Assembly (NCBI GenBank): GCA_002478115.1
Contig: DLMH01000020.1
Location: 1 to 64,000 of the forward strand
Origin: Candidatus Acidiferrum typicum
GTDB taxonomy: Bacteria > Acidobacteriota > Terriglobia > Acidiferrales > UBA7541
Direction of reading: 5' to 3'
Length of the DNA stretch: 64,000 bases
Shown here: piece after piece, positions 7,170-16,817 of the stretch
Numbering within the stretch: position 1 is the stretch's first letter
How the letters are laid out: each line of letters opens with the position of its first letter
Made by a program: the position numbers and the translations under genes
The notes under the pieces: generated by a model
Database searches by the model: none
Seen by the model: the letters and a program-made list of their open reading frames with translations, nothing else
What the model was told of the DNA's origin: nothing

Positions 7170-8120
7170 CTACAAGCCCGAAGTGGAGGACAGCATGGGG
7201 AGGAATTCGGCGCCGCAGCGGTAGAGCTTGCCGTCAGGGAAGCCGGAGATGTTGGCGATGCGCGCGGGAACAAAGATGGCCGGGGCCTGCGGCGATTCCG
7301 GCGAAAAGGGGACGGCAATGCGTACGGTGGTCGTCACGAGATAGAAGTTTTTGGTCTTGAAGCAGAGGCCTCCGCGCGACATGTCAATGCACACAACGAT
7401 GTCATCGCCAAAAGCGTCGCTGCGCACGCACGCGAAGTAATTGACCTTGGCGCGTACACGCTGGCGGCGCTCGAGAAGTGGCGCGGGAGCAGGAGGTGCG
7501 ACGGGGCGGGCCGCCGGAAGGGGCTGCGGGACGGAGCGTGCCGGCGGCGGATCGAGAAGAGCGACGGCAGCCGCGGAAGGCTGCGGCTTTGGCGAACGCG
7601 AAAGCGCGGCGACGACCGGGCGCAACGACGGCAGGTGCGTGGTCTGTTTCCAGATAGTGGCCATACCGCAATTGTCGCAATAGCGCACCAGTCCTCCGTG
7701 AATGGCGCAGACATCAAATTCAAAGTCGCCGTTCTCGACGGTGATGGGCGCGCCGCAGCTACTGCATTCAAGAGCGAGGACCAGCGGGCGCTCCTCGGGC
7801 GGCGGGGGAGGCGGGAACTCGACTTGCCAGAAATCGAGCGACCCATCCAGGAAGGCGACGCCATAGGTGTAGACACCTTCGTTCTCGGCGATTTCGCCAA
7901 CGACGCGGGCTGTGGCTTCCCGATTGGTGACCATGGAACGGATATGGAGCTCCTGCTCGGCGATGAGCTTGTTCGCGGAGACGATGCCGGCACCATGAAA
8001 GCTGATGACCACGGTCTTGGTGACTTCGGAGAAGACGCGGCCAGCGGAATCGCTGCCGAGTAAAAGGATGGGAACTTGTTTGGAGATACGTCCACTGCGA
8101 CGGACCTTCTGGTAGGTCAT
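7170..8120 (-). CDS. PilZ-domain protein with a zinc-ribbon-like middle
   Basis: The product is read as 316 residues from ATG 8120. Two PilZ-like regions are visible: an N-terminal one starting RRSGRISKQVPILLLG, and a C-terminal one starting ERRQRVRAKVNYFACV and running through DMSRGGLCF. Both carry the R-rich entry that binds cyclic di-GMP in canonical domains, although the N-terminal copy has ISFHGAGI in place of the D-x-S-x-x-G motif. Between them lie CSSCGAPI and CDNCGMATIW, two CXXC pairs that could hold zinc, and a long proline-rich linker. An upstream GTG at 8231 gives a longer form, but no ribosome site supports it. The likely role is a c-di-GMP effector linking to motility, adhesion or exopolysaccharide. 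Confidence 0.7.
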   Translation of the reverse strand: MTYQKVRRSGRISKQVPILLLGSDSAGRVFSEVTKTVVISFHGAGIVSANKLIAEQELHIRSMVTNREATARVVGEIAENEGVYTYGVAFLDGSLDFWQVEFPPPPPPEERPLVLALECSSCGAPITVENGDFEFDVCAIHGGLVRYCDNCGMATIWKQTTHLPSLRPVVAALSRSPKPQPSAAAVALLDPPPARSVPQPLPAARPVAPPAPAPLLERRQRVRAKVNYFACVRSDAFGDDIVVCIDMSRGGLCFKTKNFYLVTTTVRIAVPFSPESPQAPAIFVPARIANISGFPDGKLYRCGAEFLPMLSSTSGL

Positions 8121-8327
8121 CTTGGCAACCTGGGGAAGGGGCCAAGAGTTTTGCTGCTTCCATGGTAGCCGACGGCGAAAGGCGCGCCCGAAGATTTCAA
8201 GCGTGTGTGGCGTGAAAAGCACCGTGAACACGGCGATGGAGCAGGCCAGTGCAGCGAATAAGGTGGAAGAGTCCCATTCGCTCAGAGGGACGAAGAAGGA
8301 GAAAAAGAGGAGTGGCGCAGTTCGACT

Positions 8328-8810
8328 TTAGCCGGGGAGCAGCGTTTCCTGGCTGGCGACGGCTTGCCAGCCGCGCTGGCCGTAGACATAGATTTGAATT
8401 ACACGCGACTGGCGGCTGAAGGTGCGGCCATCCTGCGTGCCGCGCGCGGACCAGACCGACGTGACGACGGCGGTGTCCTGAAAGATGCGTATGCGCACGT
8501 TGGTGACGATAAATGTGGCGTACGCGGCCGGAGAATTCTGTATGGAGGCAATCAGAGCAGCTTTGTCCATCACCGTGCCATTGGGGGCGGTGCCGACGAA
8601 GTCCTCGCCATACACGCGGCGGAAGAATGAGGGGTTCTTAAGTTGCACAGCCCGGACGGTATCCCGCACGAGATTGTCAAGCTCCTCGCGGTGCATCTCC
8701 GCATCGGCAGCCATTTGCTTGCGTTCTTCGAGACTGCATTGTGCACGTGCGGATGGGGAGAGCAACAAACATGACGCACCCAGCAGAATCAGGATGGAGA
8801 ACGTTTTCAT
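8328..8810 (-). CDS. Exported SnoaL/NTF2-like protein
   Basis: The 160-residue protein begins with a signal peptide (MKTFSILILLGASCLLLSPS, cleavage after ARA). The rest has the alternating helix-strand layout of the NTF2-like cone fold: an early helix (MHREELDNLVRDTVRAVQ), the segment RRVYGEDFVGTAPNG, and later strands containing TAVVTSVWSARG and SRVIQIYVYGQRGWQAVASQ. Proteins of this class are ligand-binding or enzyme-like in very different pathways, so no substrate can be named. Start 8810 is preceded by AGAGGTG at good spacing and is the one that yields the signal peptide. Confidence 0.7.
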   Translation of the reverse strand: MKTFSILILLGASCLLLSPSARAQCSLEERKQMAADAEMHREELDNLVRDTVRAVQLKNPSFFRRVYGEDFVGTAPNGTVMDKAALIASIQNSPAAYATFIVTNVRIRIFQDTAVVTSVWSARGTQDGRTFSRQSRVIQIYVYGQRGWQAVASQETLLPG

Positions 8811-9112
8811 CGAAAGACACCTCTTTGGTCCGGTTTGGAAGACCTTTGTTAGAAAGCCAGCGGCCTGCAAGGCAGGCCGGCTCCTAGCGTGAGTATAGCG
8901 AGGAAAGAGGGAGGAGCAGGGAGGTGGTGCGGTGAGAGTAAGCAGGGAGAGAAGCGAAGAGAGAATGGCGCGTCCCGGCGGGGTGAATCAGGGTGCAAGT
9001 CCGCCGGAACGCGCGCACGAGGAGACGTGAAGAGCGGCAGAGAAAAAGTGAGCGGCGCGCGAGCCGCGGGGGGAAAGGCGTGGCCCAGGCGCGCGGAATG
9101 TCTGGGTGGCGC

Positions 9113-10543
9113 TTAAGCGGCGGCGCCGGTGGAATGCGTGTGCGGACGGATGTCCAGGCCGTCGCGCTTGAGATAGCGGTACAAGCTGGTGCGGCCGATG
9201 CCGAGAATTTGCGCGGCGCGGAGGCGGTTGCCATTGCACATCTGGAGAACTTTCTGAATATGGTGCTTGCGGACTTCGTCGAGCGAAAGCGGATGCCAGT
9301 CCTCGTCATTGGCGAGCCGGGGGCTGCGATGCTGGAGATGCTCGGGCAGATCGCTGATGTCAATGAAATCGCCGGTGGCGGTGATACACGCGGTGGAGAT
9401 GACGTTTTCCAGTTCGCGGACGTTGCCGGGCCAGGGATGCTGGAGGAGCAAGGTTTGCGTGCGGCGGGTGAGACCGGCGATGCTCTTGCCATAGGCATCG
9501 TTGTATTTCTTCAGGAAAAACTGGACTAGCAGGGGAATGTCTTCCAGGCGCTCCGAGAGTGAAGGGATGCGGATCTGGATGGAACTGAGGCGATAGAAGA
9601 GATCTTCACGGAAACGGCCGGTGAGGACTTCAGCGCGGAGGTCGCGGTTGGTGGCAGCGATCAGGCGGACATTGACCTGTTTGACTTCGGGGGAGCCGAC
9701 GCGCTGAATTTCGCGGTTTTGGATGACGCGCAGCAGCTTGGCCTGCATGAGCAGGGAAGTCTCACCGACTTCATCCAGGAACACCGTGCCGCCATTGGCG
9801 TACTCGAACAGGCCCGGGCGAGTATCCGTGGCGCCGGTGAAAGCGCCGCGAACATGGCCGAACAACTGGCTCTCCAGGAGCGTGTCCACCAGGGCGGAGC
9901 AGTTGCAGACAGCCAAGCGTTGCTGGCTGACCGGGCTGATCTGGTGAATGGCGCGGGCAACGAGCTCTTTACCCGTGCCGGTGGCACCTACCAGGAGGAC
10001 ATTGGTGTAGTGGCGGGCAACCTTGCGAGCGAAGTCGAAGACTTCAAGCATGGCGGGGCTCTTGCCGACAATACCGTGGAATTCGAGGTCTTTGAGGAGC
10101 TGCTCCTCCAACGCGCGAACGCGGCGGCGCTGATCGTAGAGGGCGGCAACCTCGTCCAGGGTGCGCTTCAGGCGGGCATGATCGACAGGTTTGGGGAGGA
10201 AATCGGTGGCGCCGCGGCGGATGGCTTCGAGAGCGTTGTCGAGGGTGTAATCGGCGGTCATGACAATAATGTGGACGCCGGGATCGCAGCGGAGCGCGCG
10301 GTCAAGAAACTCAAAGGGAACCGAATTCTGCATATGAATGCTGGCCAGGACGAGGCGGGAGCGTCCAGACCGGATGAGACGCAGAGCTTCCTCGGGGTCG
10401 CCCGTGGGGAGCGGCTCATAGCCCATATCGGAGATCAGTGCGGAAAGCGAATCGCGCTCGAGGGGTTCGTCGTCAAAAATGCACGGCGTGAGCGAGGTGC
10501 GAAGGGTTGCGACTTCAACGGATTTATAAGTTGCGTAAGCCAT
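9113..10543 (-). CDS. Sigma-54-dependent activator (NtrC family) with a receiver lacking the phospho-acceptor Asp
   Basis: Read from ATG 10543 the protein has 476 residues in three parts. The receiver-like domain (~20-130) keeps the acidic pair D24-D25, T96 and K118, but the phosphorylation site reads LVLASIHMQ where LVLxDIRMP is expected, so Asp is Ser68. The central AAA+ domain has Walker A GATGTGKE, the sigma-54-contacting GAFTGA loop, Walker B GGTVFLDEVGE and an arginine-finger region. The C terminus is a Fis-type helix-turn-helix (NRLRAAQILGIGRTSLYRYL). It should activate RpoN promoters, but phosphorylation-independently. No histidine kinase is nearby. A longer frame reaches 10669 without a ribosome site; the start is uncertain. 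Confidence 0.88.
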   Translation of the reverse strand: MAYATYKSVEVATLRTSLTPCIFDDEPLERDSLSALISDMGYEPLPTGDPEEALRLIRSGRSRLVLASIHMQNSVPFEFLDRALRCDPGVHIIVMTADYTLDNALEAIRRGATDFLPKPVDHARLKRTLDEVAALYDQRRRVRALEEQLLKDLEFHGIVGKSPAMLEVFDFARKVARHYTNVLLVGATGTGKELVARAIHQISPVSQQRLAVCNCSALVDTLLESQLFGHVRGAFTGATDTRPGLFEYANGGTVFLDEVGETSLLMQAKLLRVIQNREIQRVGSPEVKQVNVRLIAATNRDLRAEVLTGRFREDLFYRLSSIQIRIPSLSERLEDIPLLVQFFLKKYNDAYGKSIAGLTRRTQTLLLQHPWPGNVRELENVISTACITATGDFIDISDLPEHLQHRSPRLANDEDWHPLSLDEVRKHHIQKVLQMCNGNRLRAAQILGIGRTSLYRYLKRDGLDIRPHTHSTGAAA

Positions 10544-10767
10544 GACAAAGGAAGAGGCAACAAGTGTGCCAAAGGGGACGCGGAGTGTTTCGTGAAGGAG
10601 AGGAAGAAGGGTTAGCGAATATAAGTAGTGTGCAATGAATGAACTAGTGACCCGCAACGCGACAATCATGAGAAAACGAACCTGAGGAGGCGGGAGAAAG
10701 GATTAGAAAAAGGAAGGGAACGTCTCCCAAATCGGGCCATCGTTCCGAAACGGAAGGGAAGAAAAAA

Positions 10768-11082
10768 CTAATTTACGGGGAAGCAATTGCGGCCGTGGCG
10801 AGGCTGGACGGCATTCAGGCGAAATTCGTGAGAGCCGTGAGCGTCGCAGGCGATGAATTCGGTTTCATAAGCGATGGGAAAGGAACGCTGAAGAGAAGTC
10901 GGCTGGAGCATGCGTATGAAGACGAGGTCGCCGTCGCCGAGCATGTGTTTCAGGGCAATGTGTTTGCCGGCGAAGTCGTCCCAGGAGAGTTCGGACTTTT
11001 CGACGAAGAAGATTTCATCCTCGTCCCAGCCGGAGACTTCAACGCGGCAACTGCCGAGAATAGGAAGCGTTTCCGAGAGCAC
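10768..11082 (-). CDS. Small conserved-looking protein, function unknown
   Basis: The 104-residue product starts at GTG 11082, with GGGAGG seven bases upstream, a strong ribosome site that supports it as a real gene. The sequence is acidic at the front (VEVSGWDEDEIFFVEKSEL) and has a strand-rich centre (KHIALKHMLGDGDLVFIRML) with no signal peptide or membrane segment. I cannot assign a family. It lies between an M50 protease and the sigma-54 activator on the same strand, separated from both by more than 150 bp, so it is probably expressed alone. Confidence 0.55.
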   Translation of the reverse strand: MLSETLPILGSCRVEVSGWDEDEIFFVEKSELSWDDFAGKHIALKHMLGDGDLVFIRMLQPTSLQRSFPIAYETEFIACDAHGSHEFRLNAVQPRHGRNCFPVN

Positions 11083-11255
11083 CGGTGTTCCTCCCGAGGA
11101 GGGAAGAGCAGTTATTCTGCCAGGGGGACAGAAGGCAACAGAATGAAGGGAAAGCGCTTAGATTGGATTAGGAGGAACAAATGTGCGGGAGAGAAACAGC
11201 GTGGCGCACCGCTGGTTCAAAGTGAAGCAGAGCCGCGAAGAGGATTCGGCGGGGA

Positions 11256-11918
11256 TTAGAAAAAAATGCGGAATGCCACTCTTTGGACGATGGGGAAAAC
11301 CCGCTGGAAAACGACCAGGCCTACGAGCAAACCGGCCATGGCGAAACTGTTGCCGCGCAACCAATCGAGATACCGCTGGGCGCGATCCTCGGTCATGAAG
11401 ACCATGATGCCGGTGCTGCCATCCAGTGGCGGAACAGGAAGGAGATTGAAGGTGCCGAGGAGAAGATTCAGGGAAAAGACGATGAAAAGGGTCAGGAGGA
11501 CAAGACCGGGTTTGCCGGTGAGCGGATCGTACGACAAGAGATGGTAGGAACGGCCGATGCGGAGGGCCAGCGCGGCAATGATCATCAGCGTGAAGTTGGC
11601 GGCGGGGCCAGCCAGGGCCATCCAGGCAGAGCGGCGAGGATGACGGCGTTCCCAGAGAGGATCATAAGGAGCACTGGCCCAACCAATCATGCCGCCGGAG
11701 AGAAGAAAGCTGAGGATCGGGAAAACGACCATGCCAAAGGGCGCCCGGCGGATGTGAGGGATGGGATTGAGGGAGACCTGGCCTCCGAGGGCAGCGGTGG
11801 TGTCTCCTCCGAGTTTGGCGACGTAGGCGTGGGCTGCTTCGTGGCAGGTGGTGGAGAAAAGAAAAGCAACATACCAGATAAAGCCGAGAACAAGTGTTTC
11901 GGGAGAGAGGTCTGGCAT
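11256..11918 (-). CDS. Site-2 protease-type M50 zinc metallopeptidase
   Basis: The 220-residue integral membrane protein has about five hydrophobic segments. The zinc motif HEAAH (H26, E27, H30) is in the first transmembrane region and the third ligand is in FNLLPVPPLDGS (D166), the arrangement of the small S2P subfamily that lacks a PDZ domain. Such enzymes cut substrates within the membrane, often to release transcription or sigma factors; small standalone members are commonly annotated without known targets. No obvious anti-sigma factor is encoded beside it. The ATG at 11918 gives the full first helix. Confidence 0.85.
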   Translation of the reverse strand: MPDLSPETLVLGFIWYVAFLFSTTCHEAAHAYVAKLGGDTTAALGGQVSLNPIPHIRRAPFGMVVFPILSFLLSGGMIGWASAPYDPLWERRHPRRSAWMALAGPAANFTLMIIAALALRIGRSYHLLSYDPLTGKPGLVLLTLFIVFSLNLLLGTFNLLPVPPLDGSTGIMVFMTEDRAQRYLDWLRGNSFAMAGLLVGLVVFQRVFPIVQRVAFRIFF

Positions 11919-12206
11919 AAAGAGTTAGGTTAGGGTTTCAGGTGGCCGAATGCAAGGAAGGAAGGGCCAGACAAGGAAAGAAGTGCACAAGAGGAGGGAG
12001 CAGCTTCAGGCCAGGCTGGATGGGCAGAGTTGCCCTTCCGCGGCTGGATGTAGCGCACATGGCGCAGAGAACACACGGAATCGCAGGGTGAGCCGGAAAC
12101 GCTGCAAGGGACTATGCACGGACGGCGGTTTGCGGTATGTTTGAGACAATCAGTGTGTTGGCCGCCTAATTCTGGTGTGCTGAGGAAAACAGGTTGAGGC
12201 TTCACG

Positions 12207-13208
12207 ATGAAGGCGTGTTTCCTTAGCACACCCGCGGCAGTTGAGACAAATCCCCTACAATACGGAGAATTTGCGAAGCCGGAGCCGGCAGGAGGCGAAG
12301 TGCTCGTGCGGGTGCAGGTGTGCGGCGTGTGCCGCACGGACCTGTATGTCATCGAGGGGGAGCTGCCTCCGAAAAGGTCACCGCTGATTCCGGGGCACCA
12401 AGTGGTGGGGCGGATTGCGGCGAGGGGCGCAGGGGCGGAGAGGTTCCCGGCGGGGACGCGCGTGGGAATCGCGTGGCTGCACAAGACGGACGGTACGTGC
12501 GAATACTGCCGGCGCGGCGAAGAGAATTTGTGCGATGCGCCGCTCTTCACCGGGTACAGCGTGAACGGCGGGTACGCGGAATACATTGTGGCGCCGGAGG
12601 ATTTCGTCTATGCGATCCCGGAAGGATTTCCAGACGAGCAAGCGGCGCCGCTTCTGTGCGCGGGCATCATTGGCTACCGGTGCCTGAAACTGAGCGAGAT
12701 TCATGGCGGAGAGCGGTTGGGATTTTACGGATTTGGTGCGGCCGCGCACGTGGCGATTCAGGTGGCGCGTCACTGGGGAGTGGAGGTGTACGCAGCGACG
12801 CGTGATGCGCGGCACCAGGCGCTGGCGCGGGAGTTGGGAGCGAAGTGGACGGGGGGAATGCTCGAGCAGCCCCCGGTGAAGCTGGATGCGGCGATCATAT
12901 TTGCGCCGGCGGGAGAGATCGTACCGGCGGCGTTGCGAGCCTTGCGGAAGGGCGGGCGGTTAATTCTGGGCGGCATTCATATGAGCGCGATTCCCTCGAT
13001 TGCGTATGAACTGCTGTACCAGGAACGGGTGATCCGCAGCGTGGCGAACAACACGCGCAAAGACGGCGAAAATTTCTTGCGGCTGGCAGCGGAGATTCCG
13101 GTGCGGACGCACGTGCAGGTGTTTGCGTTGGCGGAGGCGAACCGCGCACTGAATGCGCTGAAAAATGACGCGATACCTGGAGCGGCCGTGCTGCGGGTGA
13201 GCACATAG
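12207..13208 (+). CDS. Zinc-dependent alcohol dehydrogenase (MDR family)
   Basis: The 333-residue enzyme follows the medium-chain dehydrogenase plan. The N-terminal GroES-like domain has C42 in VCGVCRTDL and H64 in IPGHQVVG as catalytic-zinc ligands. A structural-zinc lobe, [13 protein letters not shown], has three cysteines, but the usual first one is replaced by D95. The Rossmann domain carries [16 protein letters not shown] for NAD(P) binding. It resembles the AdhA-like branch that oxidises or reduces small alcohols and aldehydes. The start follows TTGAGG at about eight bases. It is monocistronic, with its own long downstream gap. Confidence 0.85.
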   Translation: MKACFLSTPAAVETNPLQYGEFAKPEPAGGEVLVRVQVCGVCRTDLYVIEGELPPKRSPLIPGHQVVGRIAARGAGAERFPAGTRVGIAWLHKTDGTCEYCRRGEENLCDAPLFTGYSVNGGYAEYIVAPEDFVYAIPEGFPDEQAAPLLCAGIIGYRCLKLSEIHGGERLGFYGFGAAAHVAIQVARHWGVEVYAATRDARHQALARELGAKWTGGMLEQPPVKLDAAIIFAPAGEIVPAALRALRKGGRLILGGIHMSAIPSIAYELLYQERVIRSVANNTRKDGENFLRLAAEIPVRTHVQVFALAEANRALNALKNDAIPGAAVLRVST

Positions 13209-13856
13209 GCCGCCTCCACGGACAGCATAAGTACCTGGCGAAGTTGCTTTTGCAGGCGTAATGCAGGAGCCAATGGAGAGAAGTTCCTACCAACAGTTAC
13301 CTCGGAGAATCTACTTCACAGCGGAGACATACGGGAATTTGCCGCGGGGGTCGTCGGCGATGCCTGTTGGTGAAACAGGAGGTGCGGAAGCGGGCAGTGA
13401 ACTAGAGCAAGAATTGAGTTCCGGGGGCCGTGAGTGAGAAGCGGGGTCAGAGATAAGTGGAGGAAATCTGTGGACTTAGCGCAGCAGCTTAATTTTTCAA
13501 CAGTCCTCTGAGTGATTTCGCATCACAAAATGGGGGAAAACACTCAAAAATGATGAGCAAGGCTCCTTCTCATCCCCAGGCGGGAGAAGGTAAGTAGCAG
13601 TAACAGAATGGGTTAGGCCCAGTATGTCGTATTGGGTCGGTTCGGCACAGGGGGTGCACATAGGAACACCGACATTGGGGTCAATGAATGAGCGCTTCCC
13701 TCGTTCAGGCTTTCTTGATGCAGTTGGGGCATCCGCAGAGTGCAGTTCTTCCAGCTCGCTCCACAAGCCTTCAAGAGAAAAGACAAGCGCAATTCCCGGG
13801 GGATGAGGATTGGATGAAATTCGTTGATCCCTGTGGTGGTTGACAGGGAGAAGAGT
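13209..13856. other. Long region upstream of the cytochrome cluster, no gene seen
   Basis: Nearly 650 bp without a credible frame separate the alcohol dehydrogenase from the cytochrome operon. This is the natural place for the main promoter of the cluster. I found no unambiguous -35/-10 pair and no CRP-type palindrome here. Short minus-strand frames have the composition of shadows. Confidence 0.4.
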
Positions 13857-14060
13857 ATGACGGTGACAACGACAAATCGCTCCCACCGCGTCGCGTACAT
13901 GCTACTGCTGTTGTTAGTGGCCGTGGCCTTGACCTCGGCACTGGTTCTGGCGGGGGAGCGGAGCTGGGGCAGCGAAAAGAAAGAAGCTTCCGAGCGGATT
14001 CCTGCAAGCGCACAAACCATAGACGCGAAGGCGGAGTTGACGGGATGGCGATGCGTCTAG
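13857..14060 (+). CDS. Small membrane or exported protein leading the cytochrome operon
   Basis: The 67-residue product has a 20-residue hydrophobic segment (AYMLLLLLVAVALTSALVLA) after a basic N terminus, then a short polar tail with no cysteine until the second-last residue. Start 13857 is preceded by GGGAG at six bases. Its end overlaps the start of the 16-haem cytochrome gene by 16 bp, so the two are probably translationally coupled. It may be a small envelope subunit, or simply a leader frame that delivers ribosomes to the cytochrome start. No family recognised. Confidence 0.5.
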   Translation: MTVTTTNRSHRVAYMLLLLLVAVALTSALVLAGERSWGSEKKEASERIPASAQTIDAKAELTGWRCV

Positions 14061-15478
14061 CCACGACCGCACGGCACCTGGCAATCATGCTGGGGAGTGC
14101 GGTTGTGCTTCTGCTGGTGGGAGTCGCACCGGTGAAGGCGGACATCCATCCGGTACCGCTGGAGAAGAACACGGATTCGGCGAAGTGCCTGGAATGTCAC
14201 GCGGAGAAAGCGAAAGGTAAGGCGGTGCACACGGCGATTTCGATGGGGTGCACCACGTGTCACGAAATTCGAGTGAACAAGGACGTAACGCGGGTCAAGC
14301 TGACCACCACGACGCCACAAGCGCTGTGCTTCACCTGCCACGCGGACAAGAACGCGGCGGAGATCAAGGGATTGGTGCACAAGCCAGCGGTGCGGGATTG
14401 CCTGAAGTGCCACGACCCGCACAGTTGGGATAACAAATATCAATTGCTGAAGCCAACGTCGGGCGGGGTAAAAGAAAACCTTTGCCTGAGCTGCCACACG
14501 ACAGGCTTGAATGCGCCGGAGAAGGGCAGCCGGCACGCGGCGCTGGACATGGGATGCGAGACGTGCCACGTGACGCACAAAGTTGGCGCGGACCCGACCC
14601 CCGAGAATCTGAACCACTTGACCAAATCAGCGCCGGCGCTTTGCGTGGATTGCCACGATCCGAAGGACACCAGCCTGCAGAAGGCGCACCAGAACCAGCC
14701 CTTCGGCAGTGCGAATTGCCTGCAGTGCCACGATCCGCACCAGTCGGCGGCGCCGAAGTTGATGGCGCAGTTCATGCACCCGCCGTTTGCCGACAAACAG
14801 TGCGAGGTATGCCACGCACCGGCGAAGGACGGGAAAGTGGTGCTGACGCAGGCGGACGCGAAATCATTGTGCGTGACGTGCCACGGCGAGCAGGCCAAAC
14901 AAATCGAGACGGCGAAGGTGCAGCATCCGGGGGCAGCGGGTGATTGCACCGACTGCCATTCGCCCCATGCGAGCAAGACTCCCGGGCTGCCGAAGACAAA
15001 CGGCGTGGAGATTTGTCTGACGTGCCATACGGAGCAGGCGGAGATGCTGAAGACCAAAAAGATTTTGCATCGTCCGGCGTTCCAGGAGGGTTGCGGGACC
15101 TGCCATGACGCGCATGGGAACGATAACGAGCATTTGTTGCGTGTGAAGGACGTCAACACGCTTTGCCTGGAATGCCATGGGCCGGACACCGTGCCGGAGA
15201 GGCTGGAAAGCCAGCATTTGATCGCGATTTTCGACGGGAAAGTGAAGCTGCCGGAGAAGTATCACGTGCCGATCCTGACGTTGAAGTACAACACGGGGCA
15301 CCCCGTGGACTTCCATCCAATCGCGGGGCCGATCGATGCAAAGAATCCGGCTGCCGGACAGATGAACTGCCTGACCTGCCACCAGGCGCACGCCGGCAAT
15401 CAGGTGGGGATGTTGGTGAAGGATCAGAAGCCAGGAATGGATTTCTGCAATACCTGTCATAAGGGCAGGCTGAATTAG
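14045..15478 (+). CDS. Exported multihaem c-type cytochrome, 16 CXXCH motifs
   Basis: The 477-residue protein begins with a signal peptide (LAIMLGSAVVLLLVGVAPVKA). I count sixteen CXXCH haem-attachment motifs, from CLECH near residue 48 to CNTCH just before the end. Many occur as doublets such as CLKCHDPH and CLQCHDPH, the doubled-CXXCH pattern of the cytochrome c3/NapC-like repeat families. Histidines outside the motifs are plentiful, so bis-His ligation is expected. With about 28 residues per haem it is dense enough for wire-like electron transfer. As the first large gene before an outer-membrane barrel it would suit a periplasmic or conduit cytochrome. The start overlaps the preceding small gene. 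Confidence 0.92.
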   Translation: MAMRLATTARHLAIMLGSAVVLLLVGVAPVKADIHPVPLEKNTDSAKCLECHAEKAKGKAVHTAISMGCTTCHEIRVNKDVTRVKLTTTTPQALCFTCHADKNAAEIKGLVHKPAVRDCLKCHDPHSWDNKYQLLKPTSGGVKENLCLSCHTTGLNAPEKGSRHAALDMGCETCHVTHKVGADPTPENLNHLTKSAPALCVDCHDPKDTSLQKAHQNQPFGSANCLQCHDPHQSAAPKLMAQFMHPPFADKQCEVCHAPAKDGKVVLTQADAKSLCVTCHGEQAKQIETAKVQHPGAAGDCTDCHSPHASKTPGLPKTNGVEICLTCHTEQAEMLKTKKILHRPAFQEGCGTCHDAHGNDNEHLLRVKDVNTLCLECHGPDTVPERLESQHLIAIFDGKVKLPEKYHVPILTLKYNTGHPVDFHPIAGPIDAKNPAAGQMNCLTCHQAHAGNQVGMLVKDQKPGMDFCNTCHKGRLN

Positions 15479-15497
15479 GAACGGGAGAGACATAGGT

Positions 15498-16817
15498 ATG
15501 TTCGCGCATCGCTCAAATACGGCTAGCGGCTCGAAAGTCATGGCAGCCCTGGCTGCTTCGCTGGCGCTTGCGTTGATCTTCCCCGGCGTTGCGGGTGCGG
15601 CCCAGAAAAAGAAGAAGAATGCGGCGGACCCGAACGCGAACCTTCCGAAGCGCGTGAACTTTGATATCAGCAAGATCGTGTGGCCATCCCCGCCAGAGAT
15701 CGCGCGGGTCAAGTTTGTGGAACAGCTCACGGGCGAAAAGATCGATTTCAACAGGCCGGTCAACAAACCGCAAAAGCCCAAGCAGACCTGGATGGACCGG
15801 TTGGCAGGTACGAAGCCGCAGGTGGACACGGTGCAAGATCTTCCCTTCCAACTGGTTCGGACGTACGGGCTGGCCTTTGACTCGAAAGGGTATATATACG
15901 CGGCTGACCAGGCGGTGGGAGCGATCTTCATCTTCAACCCAGACGCTGACAAGAAATTCGATGTGAAGTTGATCCGCAACGGCAAGGAAGCGCATTTTGG
16001 GTTGATCAACGGGCTGGCGATCGACGACACGGACCGGCTTTTCGTAAGTGACGACCAATACCACAAGGTGCACGTCATCACCCCGCAGCACCAGGAGGAA
16101 GCCGCCTTTGGCGCCGATGTGCTGGTGCGTCCCGGTGGCATGGCCATCGATGAGGAGAACCGCTTCCTGTACGTCGTGGATACGGGCAGCGACGTTGTGG
16201 ATGTGTTCGATGCGGACAGTTACAAACTGTTGCGGAAGATCGGGACACCGGGGAAGAAACACCTGTTGAGCGACGCGGGCAATTTTTCGCTGCCCACGAA
16301 CGTTGCCGTGGATAAAGAGGGCAACGTTTATGTAACGGACACGCTGAACAATCGGGTGGAGATTTTCGATGCGGACGGAAAATTCATCAGCGCGTTTGGC
16401 AGGAGCGGCGATGGCCCGGGGCACTTCGCACGGCCCAAAGGGATTGCGATCGACAGGGACGGGCACATTTGGGTGGTAGATGCGGTGCAACAGCGGGTGC
16501 AGGTTTTTGATACCGAAGGACAACTGCTGATCTACTTCGGCCAGCCGGGCAACTGGCCGGGGCAGTTTTCCGCGCCGTATGACATCGCGATCGATCCGAA
16601 GAACAATCGCGTGGTGACGTCGGAGCAGTTTCCGGGGCGCGTGCAGATGTTCCGCTACGTGACCGACGCGGAAGCAGCATCAGAGAAGGCTAGCCGGGAA
16701 ACGCAGCCGGATAGCACAACAACCAAGCCGGCAGAGGCGCCGGCACAAAAGCCGCCGGAAGACGCGCCACAGAATAATGGCGCGTCAGCGAAGGCGCAAG
16801 GATTGGTGGCTCCATGA
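15498..16817 (+). CDS. Exported NHL-repeat beta-propeller, first of the cluster
   Basis: The 439-residue protein has a signal peptide (MAALAASLALALIFPGVAGA), a lysine-rich patch (QKKKKN) and then about six NHL repeats. Typical repeat cores are GLAFDSKGYIYAADQ, NVAVDKEGNVYVTDTLNNRV and GIAIDRDGHIWVVDAVQQRV. The C-terminal ~60 residues are low-complexity Pro/Ala/Gln. NHL propellers act as rigid binding platforms. A second, related propeller is encoded at 20817, so two propellers flank the tetrahaem cytochrome, foldase and barrel genes. A structural or assembly role on the outer surface is inferred from this context. It lies 19 bp behind the 16-haem cytochrome. Confidence 0.88.
   Translation: MFAHRSNTASGSKVMAALAASLALALIFPGVAGAAQKKKKNAADPNANLPKRVNFDISKIVWPSPPEIARVKFVEQLTGEKIDFNRPVNKPQKPKQTWMDRLAGTKPQVDTVQDLPFQLVRTYGLAFDSKGYIYAADQAVGAIFIFNPDADKKFDVKLIRNGKEAHFGLINGLAIDDTDRLFVSDDQYHKVHVITPQHQEEAAFGADVLVRPGGMAIDEENRFLYVVDTGSDVVDVFDADSYKLLRKIGTPGKKHLLSDAGNFSLPTNVAVDKEGNVYVTDTLNNRVEIFDADGKFISAFGRSGDGPGHFARPKGIAIDRDGHIWVVDAVQQRVQVFDTEGQLLIYFGQPGNWPGQFSAPYDIAIDPKNNRVVTSEQFPGRVQMFRYVTDAEAASEKASRETQPDSTTTKPAEAPAQKPPEDAPQNNGASAKAQGLVAP

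Noticed and set aside
11930..12586. Minus-strand 218-codon frame
   Set aside because: It lies mostly antisense to the alcohol dehydrogenase, which has clear catalytic motifs; the frame has no family features or ribosome site.
13497..13886. Minus-strand frames upstream of the cytochrome operon
   Set aside because: Overlapping low-quality frames in different phases, no ribosome sites, no family resemblance.
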